The notes under the pieces were generated by a model. That model saw nothing but the letters and a program-made list of their open reading frames with translations. It was not told the DNA's origin and searched no databases. 39,503 nucleotides of DNA, taken from assembly GCA_003224635.1 (NCBI GenBank), contig QHZK01000045.1, forward strand, positions 3,157 to 42,659, given 5' to 3'. Shown piece after piece: positions 1 to 8,191 of the stretch. Position numbers and translations under genes: made by a program. This DNA comes from Acidobacteriota bacterium (GTDB taxonomy: Bacteria; Acidobacteriota; Terriglobia; UBA7540). Within the stretch, counting starts at the first letter, position 1. Every line of letters starts with the position of its first letter.

Positions 1-2
1 AG

Positions 3-614
3 ATCACGATCAAAGGCGCCGGCCTCGCAATGCTGATTGAGATCACCGATCAAAACATAAGAGGATTTGGTGTGTGGGTGGGCCCCGGAATTTGCGTTAA
101 TGGTGTTGAGCAGACCGAAGGCTTCATCATTGACTGGTCGAAGGGCGTCGTCGGGCAACTGCCGGCCGGACTCCAACAGTACGAAGTGTCGTTCTACACA
201 GCCTGCCGAATGAGCGAGTACGGCTGCCGGACGAGCGAAGTGTCCCTCGTCTATGTAGTGCTCTATGCCTATAGTCCTTCGACGGAACAGGGCTACGTTT
301 ATTTGCCCGGGAGGGATGACGAATTGTTTAAGTTCAACCATGCGATGTGGCACGGGCATGGCTTCGAGGGGAACTGGCTCCGCGCGACGAGCGCTTGGGA
401 GAAGTTCGTGAGGCCGCTCATCGCGAGAGCGACGGAAGGTGCCGGCCGAGCAGTTGCGGAGCTTGCTCGGATTAACGAGCGCTCACTACGTGGCAGGCAA
501 GCATACCCTGGCCATCGTCGATTCATCGTTGGCGTAATCGAGCGCGCGAGTCTGAAGTACGCAAGGCCAATATTCAAAAGGAGCGTGCAAGAAAATGAAA
601 AAAAACGCTTGTAA
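3..614 (+). CDS. Hypothetical protein, 5' end cut by window edge
   Basis: The reading frame is open from the left edge and ends at a TAA at 612-614. The first ATG is at 30, but the codons before it (ITIKGAGLA) look like normal coding sequence, so the gene probably begins outside the window. The visible protein of about 200 residues has a Gly/Val/Ile-rich first half (VWVGPGICVNGVEQTEG), a Tyr-rich middle and a charged, basic C-terminus ending QENEKKRL. I see no signal peptide, membrane segment or known motif and do not recognise the family. The next, decayed reading frame starts inside its last codons at 595. Confidence 0.5.
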   Translation: MTIKGAGLAMLIEITDQNIRGFGVWVGPGICVNGVEQTEGFIIDWSKGVVGQLPAGLQQYEVSFYTACRMSEYGCRTSEVSLVYVVLYAYSPSTEQGYVYLPGRDDELFKFNHAMWHGHGFEGNWLRATSAWEKFVRPLIARATEGAGRAVAELARINERSLRGRQAYPGHRRFIVGVIERASLKYARPIFKRSVQENEKKRL

Positions 615-932
615 GTGCATCAGCCACAGCCTTGCTGGTTTTGTCCTTCGGCTTATCGAAGGCCAGCCACGCCAGGGCGGCCGCGGGTGACCAGAACGGT
701 TCAATATTCGCCAGTTTGAGCTTCAGGAGGAGGCTGCAAACAAGGGCGCCCACGCCGCGCTCGAACGCGTATACAACATTCTCGCACGCCCGCGGTTGAA
801 GCCTTGTGACGACGCCTTGCTGAAAGACCCGGAGGCCCCGGTCCTGTTTCCTTACGGCGGTTTCGGGTCTCATCTGGCGGCTTGGACGCTGCGAAGCTGC
901 GGACGTACTAGCGCCCCTGCATTACAAGAAGC
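595..932 (+). pseudogene. Decayed gene for a small secreted protein
   Basis: An ATG at 595 is followed by eight A residues. As written, the frame ends after about 30 codons. If the A run is read one base shorter, the translation begins MKKTLVSASATALLVLSFGL and continues SKASHA, a typical Sec signal peptide with a cleavage site near residue 26. Further on, the coding-looking sequence moves back to the ATG frame (FELQEEAANKGAHAALERVY, then NILARPRLKPCDDALLKDPE). At least two shifts are therefore needed to join the parts, which suggests a pseudogene. Transcript slippage on the A run, or sequencing error, could explain the first shift but not both. Product unknown. Confidence 0.3.
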
Positions 933-934
933 CT

Positions 935-1903
935 TTAGTCGCCCTTGCGCCACCGGGCAACCAGTTCGCGGGCGGCGGCTGGCCATTCCGGAAAGAGAAA
1001 CTGGAAACCGGCAGCCAGTAGGCGGCCCGGCACAACACGACGGCTCTTCAGAATCAGTTCCGACTCCGTCCGTAACACGAGGGCTCCTGTCTCGATCAAC
1101 CATTCGGGAATGGGCAAGCCGACACTGATGCCCCACGCGTCGCGGAGGCCTCGCATGAAATCGGAGTTGGGCAGCGGATGGGGAGAAGCTAGATTAATGC
1201 GGCCTGAGAGATCTTCACGAGCGATCAATAGCTCCATTGCCCGCACGAAGTCGGCTTCATGAATCCATGAAACAAACTGGGTGCCGGGACCTTGCCTGCC
1301 CCCAAGGCCGCGGCGCACCAAGCCGAGCAGCACGTCAAAGACACCGCCACGATCCGGGCTGAACGTCATAGCGCTGCGTATGGCGATCTTGCGGGTGTGC
1401 GGGGTGGGGGTTGAGAAGAACGCTTCTTCCCATCCTTTTGCAACCTCAATGGAAAAGTTCCAGGTGTCCGGAGCTCCAGGCTCGTTCCCGCCCAGTTCGC
1501 CGTTCGCTTCGTCCATGGCTCGATCCAGTGCATGGCGGTAGATGGTCGCCGTACTGGCGTTCACCCACAGGCGCGGAGGTCGATCAAGGGATGCCATCAC
1601 CCGATTTAACAAGAGCGTGCTTCGAATGCGCGATTCGTAGATCGCGCGCCGGTTCTGAGCGTTGTAGCGGCAATCCACACTCCGTCCGGCAAGATTGATG
1701 CAAACGTCGCTCTGCTCCAGTTCCGTGGTCCACGCGCCGGGCGCAGCGCCATCCCAGGCCACCACACGCCATGGTGCGGGTTGCGGACTGCGACTGAGAA
1801 CAGTGACGCTGTGGCCTTCGGCATGAAAGTGGCGCGCGAGGATGCGACCCACCTGCCCGCTCCCGCCGGGCATGATGATCCGCATCGGTTCGGGTCCAGT
1901 CAT
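935..1903 (-). CDS. TIGR01777-type NAD-dependent epimerase/dehydratase
   Basis: An extended short-chain dehydrogenase-like protein of 322 residues. A Rossmann glycine motif (GGSGQVGRIL) is at the N-terminus, followed by the family signatures LAGRSVDCRY, STATIYRH, FSPDRGGVFDVLLG and FVSWIHEADFVRA. The C-terminal tail (LLAAGFQFLFPEWPAAAREL) matches the DUF1731 domain that marks the YfcH/TIGR01777 group. The start is the ATG at 1903, which shares its A with the upstream TAA (TAATG) and has GGAGAGGAA just before it. A longer in-frame ATG at 1939 lies inside the upstream gene and is less likely. Members probably bind NAD(P)H, but their substrate is unknown. It is the last gene of the tetR operon and is probably translationally coupled to the SRPBCC gene. 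Confidence 0.88.
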   Translation of the reverse strand: MTGPEPMRIIMPGGSGQVGRILARHFHAEGHSVTVLSRSPQPAPWRVVAWDGAAPGAWTTELEQSDVCINLAGRSVDCRYNAQNRRAIYESRIRSTLLLNRVMASLDRPPRLWVNASTATIYRHALDRAMDEANGELGGNEPGAPDTWNFSIEVAKGWEEAFFSTPTPHTRKIAIRSAMTFSPDRGGVFDVLLGLVRRGLGGRQGPGTQFVSWIHEADFVRAMELLIAREDLSGRINLASPHPLPNSDFMRGLRDAWGISVGLPIPEWLIETGALVLRTESELILKSRRVVPGRLLAAGFQFLFPEWPAAARELVARWRKGD

Positions 1904-2400
1904 TACTGTTCCTCTCCCGACGGGAGATAATTCCCCCAAGCCGGTGATTCAGCGATTTGCTGAATCGCGGCATTTCGCTCCCGGAGGAGTGCCTGCATAT
2001 AACGGCGGAGCACTACCAATTCGGCCAAGCGTCCCAAGATTCCCAGCGGCGCCGCAAGACAGAACACGTCTCGCATTTCGGTCTCCTCCGGTGACAAGGA
2101 CCGAAAGAAGTGGCCGTGCTTCATCGATTGGAAGGGGCCCCGAACCATTGTGTCCTCAAAGTACGTGGGCCGATTCATAGCCGTCATTTCGCTCGTAAGT
2201 CTCTGCCACACTCCGAAGTGCTTGGCGCGCCAAGTGACACGCTGCCCCATACCTATCAGTCCGGCGGTAACCCCAGCCTCCGCCACGGCCGCTTCGCCCC
2301 AATGGACATTGCCCGCGAGATGCACTTCCACACTTCGGGCGAGATCGAAGCATCGTTCAATCGGGGCACGGATCAGCGTGAGCTCCTCTAGTTTCACCAC
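1903..2400 (-). CDS. SRPBCC (START-like) ligand-binding protein
   Basis: A 165-residue protein of the cyclase/dehydrase-like SRPBCC superfamily, a helix-grip fold that encloses a hydrophobic ligand. It starts with the typical beta strand and helix (LTLIRAPIERCFDLARSVEVH), has the mid-region WRAKHFGVWQRLTSEMTAMN and ends with the long C-terminal helix LRRYMQALLRERNAAIQQIA. The start is GTG, either at 2400 or at the next codon, 2397. The 2397 GTG overlaps the upstream TGA as GTGA. SRPBCC proteins of this type are often found beside TIGR01777 epimerases, as here. The ligand cannot be told from sequence. No membrane segment or signal peptide is visible. Confidence 0.8.
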   Translation of the reverse strand: MVKLEELTLIRAPIERCFDLARSVEVHLAGNVHWGEAAVAEAGVTAGLIGMGQRVTWRAKHFGVWQRLTSEMTAMNRPTYFEDTMVRGPFQSMKHGHFFRSLSPEETEMRDVFCLAAPLGILGRLAELVVLRRYMQALLRERNAAIQQIAESPAWGNYLPSGEEQ

Positions 2401-3319
2401 GTCTGGTTACTCTCTCGCTCTGCCAGCATCCGCACATGACTCAGGACCCGCAAGTGAATACGATGGATGATCGCGTCTGACCACCATTTCCAGTATTCCG
2501 CCGGCCACAAGCCGTGTTGATACCACGTTGCCCCTTCCAGCAGCGTGTGGCCATTCGCCAGCTTCGTCAGCCGGAACTGGCCTCGTTCGGAAACGAGGTA
2601 CCCGTGCAGATGTTTCGGCTGTATGTGGCCGTAGGGACTCCGCTCGTGCATTGGAGCCGGATTCTCCGTGACCCGAAACTGGAGAAGGCGCGGCTCGTCC
2701 CAGACCTCAATCGGCTCCACGAAGGGGCCGGTGGAGAATTCGCAATACCGTATCGCGCCGGGGCCTAACCCCTCAATGCGCGCCCGCATTGGGTAAGCCA
2801 GTCCTGCGCGGAAGTACCACTCCTGCGGCTCAGGCAACTCCGAAAAGGCCAGCACGTGTTTCCAGACCTGCTCGGGCGTGGCCGCAACGGTGATTGCAGT
2901 CCGCACTTCAAAGACGGGCGGCGGAGCCTTGACGTCCCACGCAAGGGTGGCGGGGGACAGCAGGAGCAACATGGTGACGTTGCGCGCGGTTTGCCTTCCA
3001 GGCTCGGCTCGGTAGGCCAACCAACCGCCGAGTGCTCCCAGGGGGCGACCAGTGGCAGGGACATTAGAATACATATCGAGCCTTCCAGTCCCCCGATCAA
3101 CAAAGAGCAGGCGGATGCCATCGCCGTGACGGCCCCGATGGCTGCGGCGCGTCCTGCGGTAGGGGGACGAAATGCCCATGACGCGAGAACCCCAAATACG
3201 AAGGGGAGGAGAGCAAAAAGAGTCCAGCCGTAGGCGCCCATACGCAACAGAGCAACCCCACAGGCAATCAAGAGGGCCGCAACGCCTAGACCGCCACCAT
3301 AACGCCTTGTTGGACTCAT
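2394..3319 (-). pseudogene. Membrane-anchored SRPBCC protein, broken by a one-base frameshift
   Basis: Two overlapping frames together make one protein. The upstream frame (from ATG 3319, sharing its A with the tetR stop TGATG) encodes an N-terminal membrane part: LGVAALLIACGVALLRMGAY, LFALLPFVFGVLASWAF and a third segment ending LMSLPLVAP. The downstream frame, ending at 2394, continues naturally as LGALGGWLAYRAEPG, one more hydrophobic stretch, then a full SRPBCC domain (TAITVAATPEQVWKHVLAFS to HLRVLSHVRMLAERE). The switch lies at a run of five G at 3041-3045. Six G would give a single protein of about 308 residues. Either the base is missing in this genome or it is a sequencing error. The intact product would be a polytopic inner-membrane protein with a cytoplasmic ligand-binding domain. 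Confidence 0.75.
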
Positions 3320-3996
3320 CACCTAACCCCCGCTGCGATTTCGATCAGTTGCAACGCCGTCTTCCGCAAAGGCCGCATGAAAGGCAGCGAAGAGAGGCGG
3401 ATCAAACCCACCACGCTCTTCGACGCCAGTTCCAGCAGCCTGACGGTCCTGTCTTGATGCGCCGACTCATCGATGACCCAGAAGAAAATCACACCCATCT
3501 GAAAGAACCAGAGCACGCCGGGCAGGTGGGGTTCCAGGTCCCGCGGAATGCGCACCCCACAATCGACCAGAATGCGGCGAAACCAGGCAATGTCGATGTC
3601 GCGGATCTCTTTCGTTTGCGGGCCGAAGGGCGAAAGCGGGTGTTTCGGGTCCGCGCCGTTTCTCAGAAGAGTCCGCAAGACGCCCCGGTTGGGCGCGAAA
3701 TGATCAAGCTTCACTCGAATCAACTTCCGCAATCGGGCTTCTAGACCCTTGGAATGTTCCAAGGCCGCCTCGATCTTGGGTTGCATCTCCGCGCAGGAGC
3801 GCTGGTAGAAGTCCATGACAATGGCGTCCTTCGACGGGTAGTAGTAATAGGCTGCGCCCGTCGCGACCCCCGCCTTTTGGGCGATTTCCCGCATGGTGGC
3901 GCTGTCAAACCCTTCCTGCCGGAAGAGCTCCAGGGCGGCGTCCAAAATCCTGAGGCCGGTCTCTTCGGCTTTGGGGGTCACCTTAGTAGTCGGCAT
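3319..3996 (-). CDS. TetR/AcrR-family transcriptional regulator
   Basis: The N-terminal helix-turn-helix is clear: ILDAALELFRQEGFDSATMR, then EIAQKAGVATGAAYYYYPSK with the typical Y-Y-x-F/Y-P-S-K ending. The remaining residues form the all-helical ligand-binding and dimer domain (total about 225). The ATG at 3996 is chosen (MPTTKVTPKAEE). An ATG at 4008 and a TTG at 4014 are in frame but overlap a perfect palindrome that is better explained as an operator. No ribosome-binding site is visible, and the predicted transcript starts only about 17 bases upstream. It heads the operon and overlaps the next gene by TGATG. It most likely represses its own operon and is released by a hydrophobic ligand, perhaps one bound or altered by the SRPBCC and epimerase products. 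Confidence 0.9.
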   Translation of the reverse strand: MPTTKVTPKAEETGLRILDAALELFRQEGFDSATMREIAQKAGVATGAAYYYYPSKDAIVMDFYQRSCAEMQPKIEAALEHSKGLEARLRKLIRVKLDHFAPNRGVLRTLLRNGADPKHPLSPFGPQTKEIRDIDIAWFRRILVDCGVRIPRDLEPHLPGVLWFFQMGVIFFWVIDESAHQDRTVRLLELASKSVVGLIRLSSLPFMRPLRKTALQLIEIAAGVR

Positions 3997-4000
3997 AGAT

Positions 4001-4014
4001 TTGAACATGTTCAA
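4001..4014. promoter_or_regulatory. Candidate TetR operator 1 (perfect palindrome)
   Basis: TTGAACATGTTCAA is a perfect 14-bp inverted repeat. It covers the predicted transcription start of tetR, just downstream of the -10 box. Its half-site GAAC/GTTC recurs in the second palindrome 55 bp upstream (centre to centre). Binding here would block transcription initiation. Confidence 0.6.
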
Positions 4015-4019
4015 GACCC

Positions 4020-4048
4020 AGTATAGGGGTGCGCGGTAGGCTTGTCAA
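4020..4048 (-). promoter_or_regulatory. Sigma-70 promoter of the tetR operon
   Basis: On the minus strand TTGACA (4048 to 4043) is followed after exactly 17 bases by TATACT (4025 to 4020), one mismatch from full consensus. The predicted start is near 4013, inside operator 1. This would be a strong promoter, consistent with control by a repressor. Confidence 0.75.
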
Positions 4049-4055
4049 GAACTTT

Positions 4056-4069
4056 TTGAACACGTTCAG
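4056..4069. promoter_or_regulatory. Candidate TetR operator 2 (imperfect palindrome)
   Basis: TTGAACACGTTCAG matches operator 1 except near the centre and at the last base, and keeps both GAAC and GTTC half-sites. It lies just upstream of the -35 box, so the two sites bracket the promoter at about five helical turns. Confidence 0.5.
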
Positions 4070-4192
4070 GAACGCGTCCCGCCTCTGGTTTGGCCCCTCG
4101 GTGAGGCCTGTTTCTCGGCGTATAAGGAGATTTTTCACTCGGACGTATAATGCCCTAACCGTTCCTAGACCGGACTGAACGGTCCTAACCTC

Positions 4193-4220
4193 TGGCCAGC
4201 CGTCAGGAGGCGGCTGGCCA
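4193..4220 (+). promoter_or_regulatory. Hairpin carrying a ribosome-binding site in its loop
   Basis: TGGCCAGCCG (4193-4202) pairs perfectly with CGGCTGGCCA (4211-4220). The 8-base loop TCAGGAGG holds a strong Shine-Dalgarno sequence, and the last stem base is the A of an ATG (4220-4222). A TATAAT lies at 4146-4151 without an obvious -35 box. Between them is a second inverted repeat, ACCGTTC...GAACGGT. This is the translation start region of the decayed integrase-like gene that follows. Confidence 0.5.
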
Positions 4221-4440
4221 TGAGGAGAAAAACATATAGCGTTGGGAAGAGAGCCCACCGACCGAAAATGAAGCTTGGGCTGCCCGATCTTTAGATCAGG
4301 CTAAAGAGCAGTCCTCAGCAGGAACTCCAGGGGGTCGAGCACGCCCTGGCCCGGCTGGAAGTCGGCAAGCCGGGTCACATCCCAGAGGCTTACAGCCGCT
4401 TTCACAACCACAGCCTTGGAGTAGGATTTCGGAATTCAAA
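4220..4440 (+). pseudogene. Remnant of a tyrosine recombinase/integrase gene (5' end only)
   Basis: From the ATG at 4220 the frame reads MRRKTYSVGKRAHRP, then KMKLGLPDL, and stops at TAG 4292-4294. Just after the stop a neighbouring frame reads DQAK. KMKLGLPDLDQAK resembles, from memory, the start of tyrosine-type integrases found in acidobacterial genomes. The core-binding and catalytic domains are absent. The following 130 bases contain a different open stretch (HALARLEVGKPGHIPEAYSR, then FHNHSLG). This is vaguely like the N-terminus of ArdC-type antirestriction proteins, but I would not rely on it. The region is best seen as debris of a mobile element. No flanking direct repeats or attachment sites could be fixed. 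Confidence 0.4.
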
Positions 4441-4525
4441 TTTCATCCCGATGAACGGCGTCAAGCAGAGGGTTGGAATCTTTCGTCGTCCCTCCGCCAT
4501 CAACCCGCTTCGGCGCCTTTGCCGC

Positions 4526-7500
4526 TCAGAACGTCCACTTCAAGGCGAACTGAATCTCGCGCTGGTTGTCGGACAGGGTGCTGGTCACCGCGGCGCCCCC
4601 GGCCACGTCCACCGTCCCGCCAGGCAGTGCGAAATTGGGCGTGTTGGCGATATTGAAGAACTCGGCGCGGAACTGGAGCCGATGACGCTCCGTCACCCGG
4701 AACTCCTTCAGCATGGCGACGTCGAAGTTGACGAGTTCAGGTCCGCGAAGGTTCCCGTTACCGCCGTTGCCGAACACGTGCGCCGAGAGTTGGCCGGGAG
4801 CAAGCGGCGCAGGACGAAAAGCCGACGGGTTGAAGAAGCACGCCAGCGTCTGCTTGCCCGACCCGCACAGCGGATCGATGGACTGCGCGGAGGCGGTGTC
4901 AAACGAGAAGTCGTAGGGATTGTGAATTCGGTCCGGACGATAGCTGTTAGTCCCCGTGTTGCTCAGGTCTGTGGACAGGTTCGCGGTATACGCCTGTCCG
5001 CTCTGCAGGGTTGTAATTCCTGAGACCTGCCACCCGCCGAGCATGACGTTTGGAGCGCCGGCCAGGCTTCCGAGGAAACGTTTTCCGCGCCCGACCGGAA
5101 GCTCGTAGAGGTAACTTAACGAGAGGTGGTGGCGAATATCGGGAGGCGCCGCTCCTTTTTCCGCGACGACGTTGTGGGCGTTCTGGATGTTCCCGGCCAC
5201 GTTACCATCCGCCGTTCCCAGGCTCTTCCCCAGCGTATAAGCCGCGAGGATGTTGAAGCCGTCCGCAAATCGGTGATTCACAGACGCCTGGAAGGAATTG
5301 TACGAGACACTAAGCTGCGGGAAATCCAGAGGCAGGATGGTCACCAGATTGGGCAGGACGTTGAAATACGGGCGTCCCAGATTGCCGGTGGCGTCGGAGA
5401 AATTGGTGTCCAGGGGCAGGAGCGGCTGGTTCAGGTCGCTGGCTTCGTGGTTCCACAAACGATAAGCGTGCGTCCCCACATAGGCCACCTGGATGACCCA
5501 ATTCTCGCGGACCTCCTGCTGCACGTTGAAATTCCACTCGAAGATGCGGGGCATGAGCCGCGTCGGTCCGTTCGTGCGTACGGTCCCGGAGGGGTTGGCG
5601 GGGTCAGGGAAGACGACCGCGGCTGGAAACCCGGCGGAAACGAACTGGCTCGCCGGAGGAATGATGGAGGATGGAAAGCTCTGGGAGTCCACCGAAAGGA
5701 AAGGCGGGTTCAAACCGAGATCGTCGAAAATATTCGCCTCGGCGGAATAAAACACTCCGAAAGCGCTACGCACCACGGTGTGTTTGTTGCCGAAAGGCGA
5801 GTAGGCCAGGCCGAGGCGCGGAGCCCAGTCGCTCTTGTCGAACTCGACGCCGGCGTGCGGCACCGCGTTTGGCCCGACGGAATTCACGACCACGCCGCGA
5901 TGCAAGTCGAAGTTTCCGACGCGCCCATTCGCCGGGGAGGTGACTTCGTATCGCAGACCCAGGTTCAGGGTGAGGTTTGGCGTGGCGTGAAAATCGTCCT
6001 GGATGAACTCCGCCAAGTCCCAATAGCGAGTGGGATACTCGCCGACCAAGGCGTCCTGCTCGAAGAAGTTCGGCGGGCCGAGCAACAAATCGGCCAGGCC
6101 GTTCCCGCCACTTGCGGTCGTCAAATCCTGCGTATACTGGCCGTTAAAGCTGTACCAGCCACGCGGCGCCGTCACCTGGAAGAAATTGCGCTGCTGGCGC
6201 CGGAAATCAACTCCGAGCTTGAGGGAGTGCCGACCGCGCAGCCAGGTCACCGTGTCGGCGAGCTGATAGATGTTCTCGACGGCGAACTCGGGCGTCCAGA
6301 GCGAGTCGCCCATGCCGGTATAGCCGCTGACATCGAAATTCGGCAGCCCGGAGGACGTCGGGTCGCCGCGGTTGGCGTTCGGAATCCCCAGTTGCTGCCC
6401 CAAAGCTTTGCCAAAATTCAGTGGCTGGCCGGTTACCCGGAAGCGGAAGTAGCCACCGTGCAGGTCGTTGAGCAAGGTCGGGTTGAACGAATGCGTCCAG
6501 CCCGTTCCGGCGTGCTGGTTTCCGTCCTTGCTGTTGCTGGGGCAACAGTCGCCGCCACCCAGGATGCCCAAGGGCCCCGGCAAAATGCTCCGCACAGAGC
6601 CGTAACTGTAAGAGACGAAGAACTGATCTCGGTCCGAGAACCGGTTGTCGAAGTGAACGTCAAAGGAGTCCTGATCGTTGCTTTGGCTGGGATTCAGCAG
6701 GAGGTTCTGGGTGATTCCCGGCAGGGTGGCCGTCGGGTAGAGGTTGACGACGTTTTGACCGACGGCGTTAATGAGGTTGGGGGGAATCACGTTCACCTGG
6801 CCGTTGTACGAGAGCGGGTCGCGGAGCAGGACGACGGTTCCGTTCGAGCAAGTGAAGTTGCGCGTCGTGAAGGGATTGAAAATGGTGCCGGTGTCGTAAA
6901 CCGGGATCTGGCTCAAGTCGCCGCAGGGCGAAAAATTCACTCCCGTCAAGCGGTCGCTGAAGTCGCCGCCGCGCTCGCCGTTGGTGGGGACCGTCTCGAG
7001 GTTCGTCAAACCTTCGCGGATGCGGGTGCCTTGATAATCGCCGAAGATGAAGGTCTTGTCCTTCCGGACCGGCCCCCCCGCGAAGAATCCAAACTGGTTG
7101 CGGCGGAACGGAGGGCGCGCCGTGCCGGGGATTTGAGCTCCGGTCGTCAGGTCAGTCTGGTTCTGATCGAAGAAATTGCGCGCGTCGAGGACGTCATTGC
7201 GGATGAATTCGTAGAGACCGCCGTGGATTTCGTTCGTCCCGGACTTGACGGCCACGTTGACGGCGGCGCCACCCCGGCCGAACTCGGCGCTCATGGCATT
7301 TTCCTCCGTCCGAAATTCCTGGATGGCGTCCGGCGGAGGAAGGGCTACGACGCCACCCAGGCCGAACTCGTTGTTGTCCACTCCGTTGAGCAGGAAGTTG
7401 TTGTTGGAAACGCGCAAGCCGTTGATGGAAAGCGCCTCGTTGGCCCGCTCGTTCTCAAACACTCCTCCACTGACGTTCGAGCCCTGCTGGCCTCCGTTCG

Positions 7501-7999
7501 CGCCCGGGCCGAGATACGCCAGTTGGATGAAGTTCCGCCCGTTCAAAGGCAGGTCTACGACCCGGCGGGTCGTTTCAATAGTCCCGAGCGAGGAGGTCTC
7601 CGCCTGCACCAAGGGCGGTGCGCCCGTCACTTCCACGGTCTGAGTCGTCGCCCCGACCTGCAAGGTTAAATCAACGCGCACCACTTGGTTGACGCCCACC
7701 TCGACGCCAGGCCGCACGGTCTTCCGAAACCCTTCTTTCTCCATGGTGACCGTATACGTCCCGATGCGGAGCAGAGGCGCTTCGTAGTATCCGGAGGCGT
7801 TGGTGGAGACTTGAACCCCCTGGTTGGTGGCCGTGTTAGTGATAGTCACCGAGGCTTCTGGAACGACCGCCCCGGACGCGTCAGAGACCGTCCCCACAAT
7901 TGCTCCACGGTCCACTTGGGCGAGGAGGCCCGAACAACCGAGGGTGGCCATCGAGACCAGGAAGAACAGGTTGGCCCTTTGCCGAACACGCGCACTCAT
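4526..7999 (-). CDS. Oar-like TonB-dependent outer-membrane receptor
   Basis: The 1157-residue protein has an N-terminal signal peptide (basic MSARVRQR, hydrophobic LFFLVSMATLGCSGLLAQ). A carboxypeptidase-regulatory-like domain (about 32-120, GAIVGTVSDASGAVVPEASV) follows, then a TonB plug (VVDLPLNGRNFIQLAYLGPG) and a long beta-barrel ending in the aromatic QFALKWTF expected of a BAM-assembled protein. The repeated pattern GWxVSGITTLQSGQ near the C-terminus is typical of the acidobacterial Oar-like group. Such proteins import bulky ligands, often glycans or glycan-derived oligomers, using TonB energy. The substrate is not readable here. AGGAGG lies 9 bases before the ATG, and a promoter is at 8063-8091. 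Its antisense strand has a long open frame that is only a composition shadow. Confidence 0.93.
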   Translation of the reverse strand: MSARVRQRANLFFLVSMATLGCSGLLAQVDRGAIVGTVSDASGAVVPEASVTITNTATNQGVQVSTNASGYYEAPLLRIGTYTVTMEKEGFRKTVRPGVEVGVNQVVRVDLTLQVGATTQTVEVTGAPPLVQAETSSLGTIETTRRVVDLPLNGRNFIQLAYLGPGANGGQQGSNVSGGVFENERANEALSINGLRVSNNNFLLNGVDNNEFGLGGVVALPPPDAIQEFRTEENAMSAEFGRGGAAVNVAVKSGTNEIHGGLYEFIRNDVLDARNFFDQNQTDLTTGAQIPGTARPPFRRNQFGFFAGGPVRKDKTFIFGDYQGTRIREGLTNLETVPTNGERGGDFSDRLTGVNFSPCGDLSQIPVYDTGTIFNPFTTRNFTCSNGTVVLLRDPLSYNGQVNVIPPNLINAVGQNVVNLYPTATLPGITQNLLLNPSQSNDQDSFDVHFDNRFSDRDQFFVSYSYGSVRSILPGPLGILGGGDCCPSNSKDGNQHAGTGWTHSFNPTLLNDLHGGYFRFRVTGQPLNFGKALGQQLGIPNANRGDPTSSGLPNFDVSGYTGMGDSLWTPEFAVENIYQLADTVTWLRGRHSLKLGVDFRRQQRNFFQVTAPRGWYSFNGQYTQDLTTASGGNGLADLLLGPPNFFEQDALVGEYPTRYWDLAEFIQDDFHATPNLTLNLGLRYEVTSPANGRVGNFDLHRGVVVNSVGPNAVPHAGVEFDKSDWAPRLGLAYSPFGNKHTVVRSAFGVFYSAEANIFDDLGLNPPFLSVDSQSFPSSIIPPASQFVSAGFPAAVVFPDPANPSGTVRTNGPTRLMPRIFEWNFNVQQEVRENWVIQVAYVGTHAYRLWNHEASDLNQPLLPLDTNFSDATGNLGRPYFNVLPNLVTILPLDFPQLSVSYNSFQASVNHRFADGFNILAAYTLGKSLGTADGNVAGNIQNAHNVVAEKGAAPPDIRHHLSLSYLYELPVGRGKRFLGSLAGAPNVMLGGWQVSGITTLQSGQAYTANLSTDLSNTGTNSYRPDRIHNPYDFSFDTASAQSIDPLCGSGKQTLACFFNPSAFRPAPLAPGQLSAHVFGNGGNGNLRGPELVNFDVAMLKEFRVTERHRLQFRAEFFNIANTPNFALPGGTVDVAGGAAVTSTLSDNQREIQFALKWTF

Positions 8000-8062
8000 A
8001 CCGCCTCCTGACAGACTTTAAGAAAGAGATTAGCCCAAGTATTTCTGCCCAACGCTCGACTT

Positions 8063-8091
8063 CGTATAACACGGAGCGCCGACGGATTCAA
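8063..8091 (-). promoter_or_regulatory. Candidate sigma-70 promoter of the TonB-dependent receptor gene
   Basis: On the minus strand TTGAAT (8091 to 8086) and TATACG (8068 to 8063) are separated by 17 bases. The predicted start near 8056 gives a leader of about 57 bases that ends in AGGAGG and the ATG at 7999. This suggests the receptor is transcribed apart from the TPR gene upstream. Confidence 0.5.
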
Positions 8092-8191
8092 TATGAACCC
8101 GGTGTCGAACTCCCTGGGCATTGAGGCGAATGGGTGCCGCGATCTTCGCTGAAATATCCCTCCAAGGGATTGAATGGCCGCCGCCTCAGGA

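Noticed and set aside
5126..7669. Open frame of 847 codons on the plus strand
   Set aside because: It lies fully antisense to the clear TonB-dependent receptor, has no domain and is Arg/Val/Glu-rich as expected for the shadow of a GC-rich gene.
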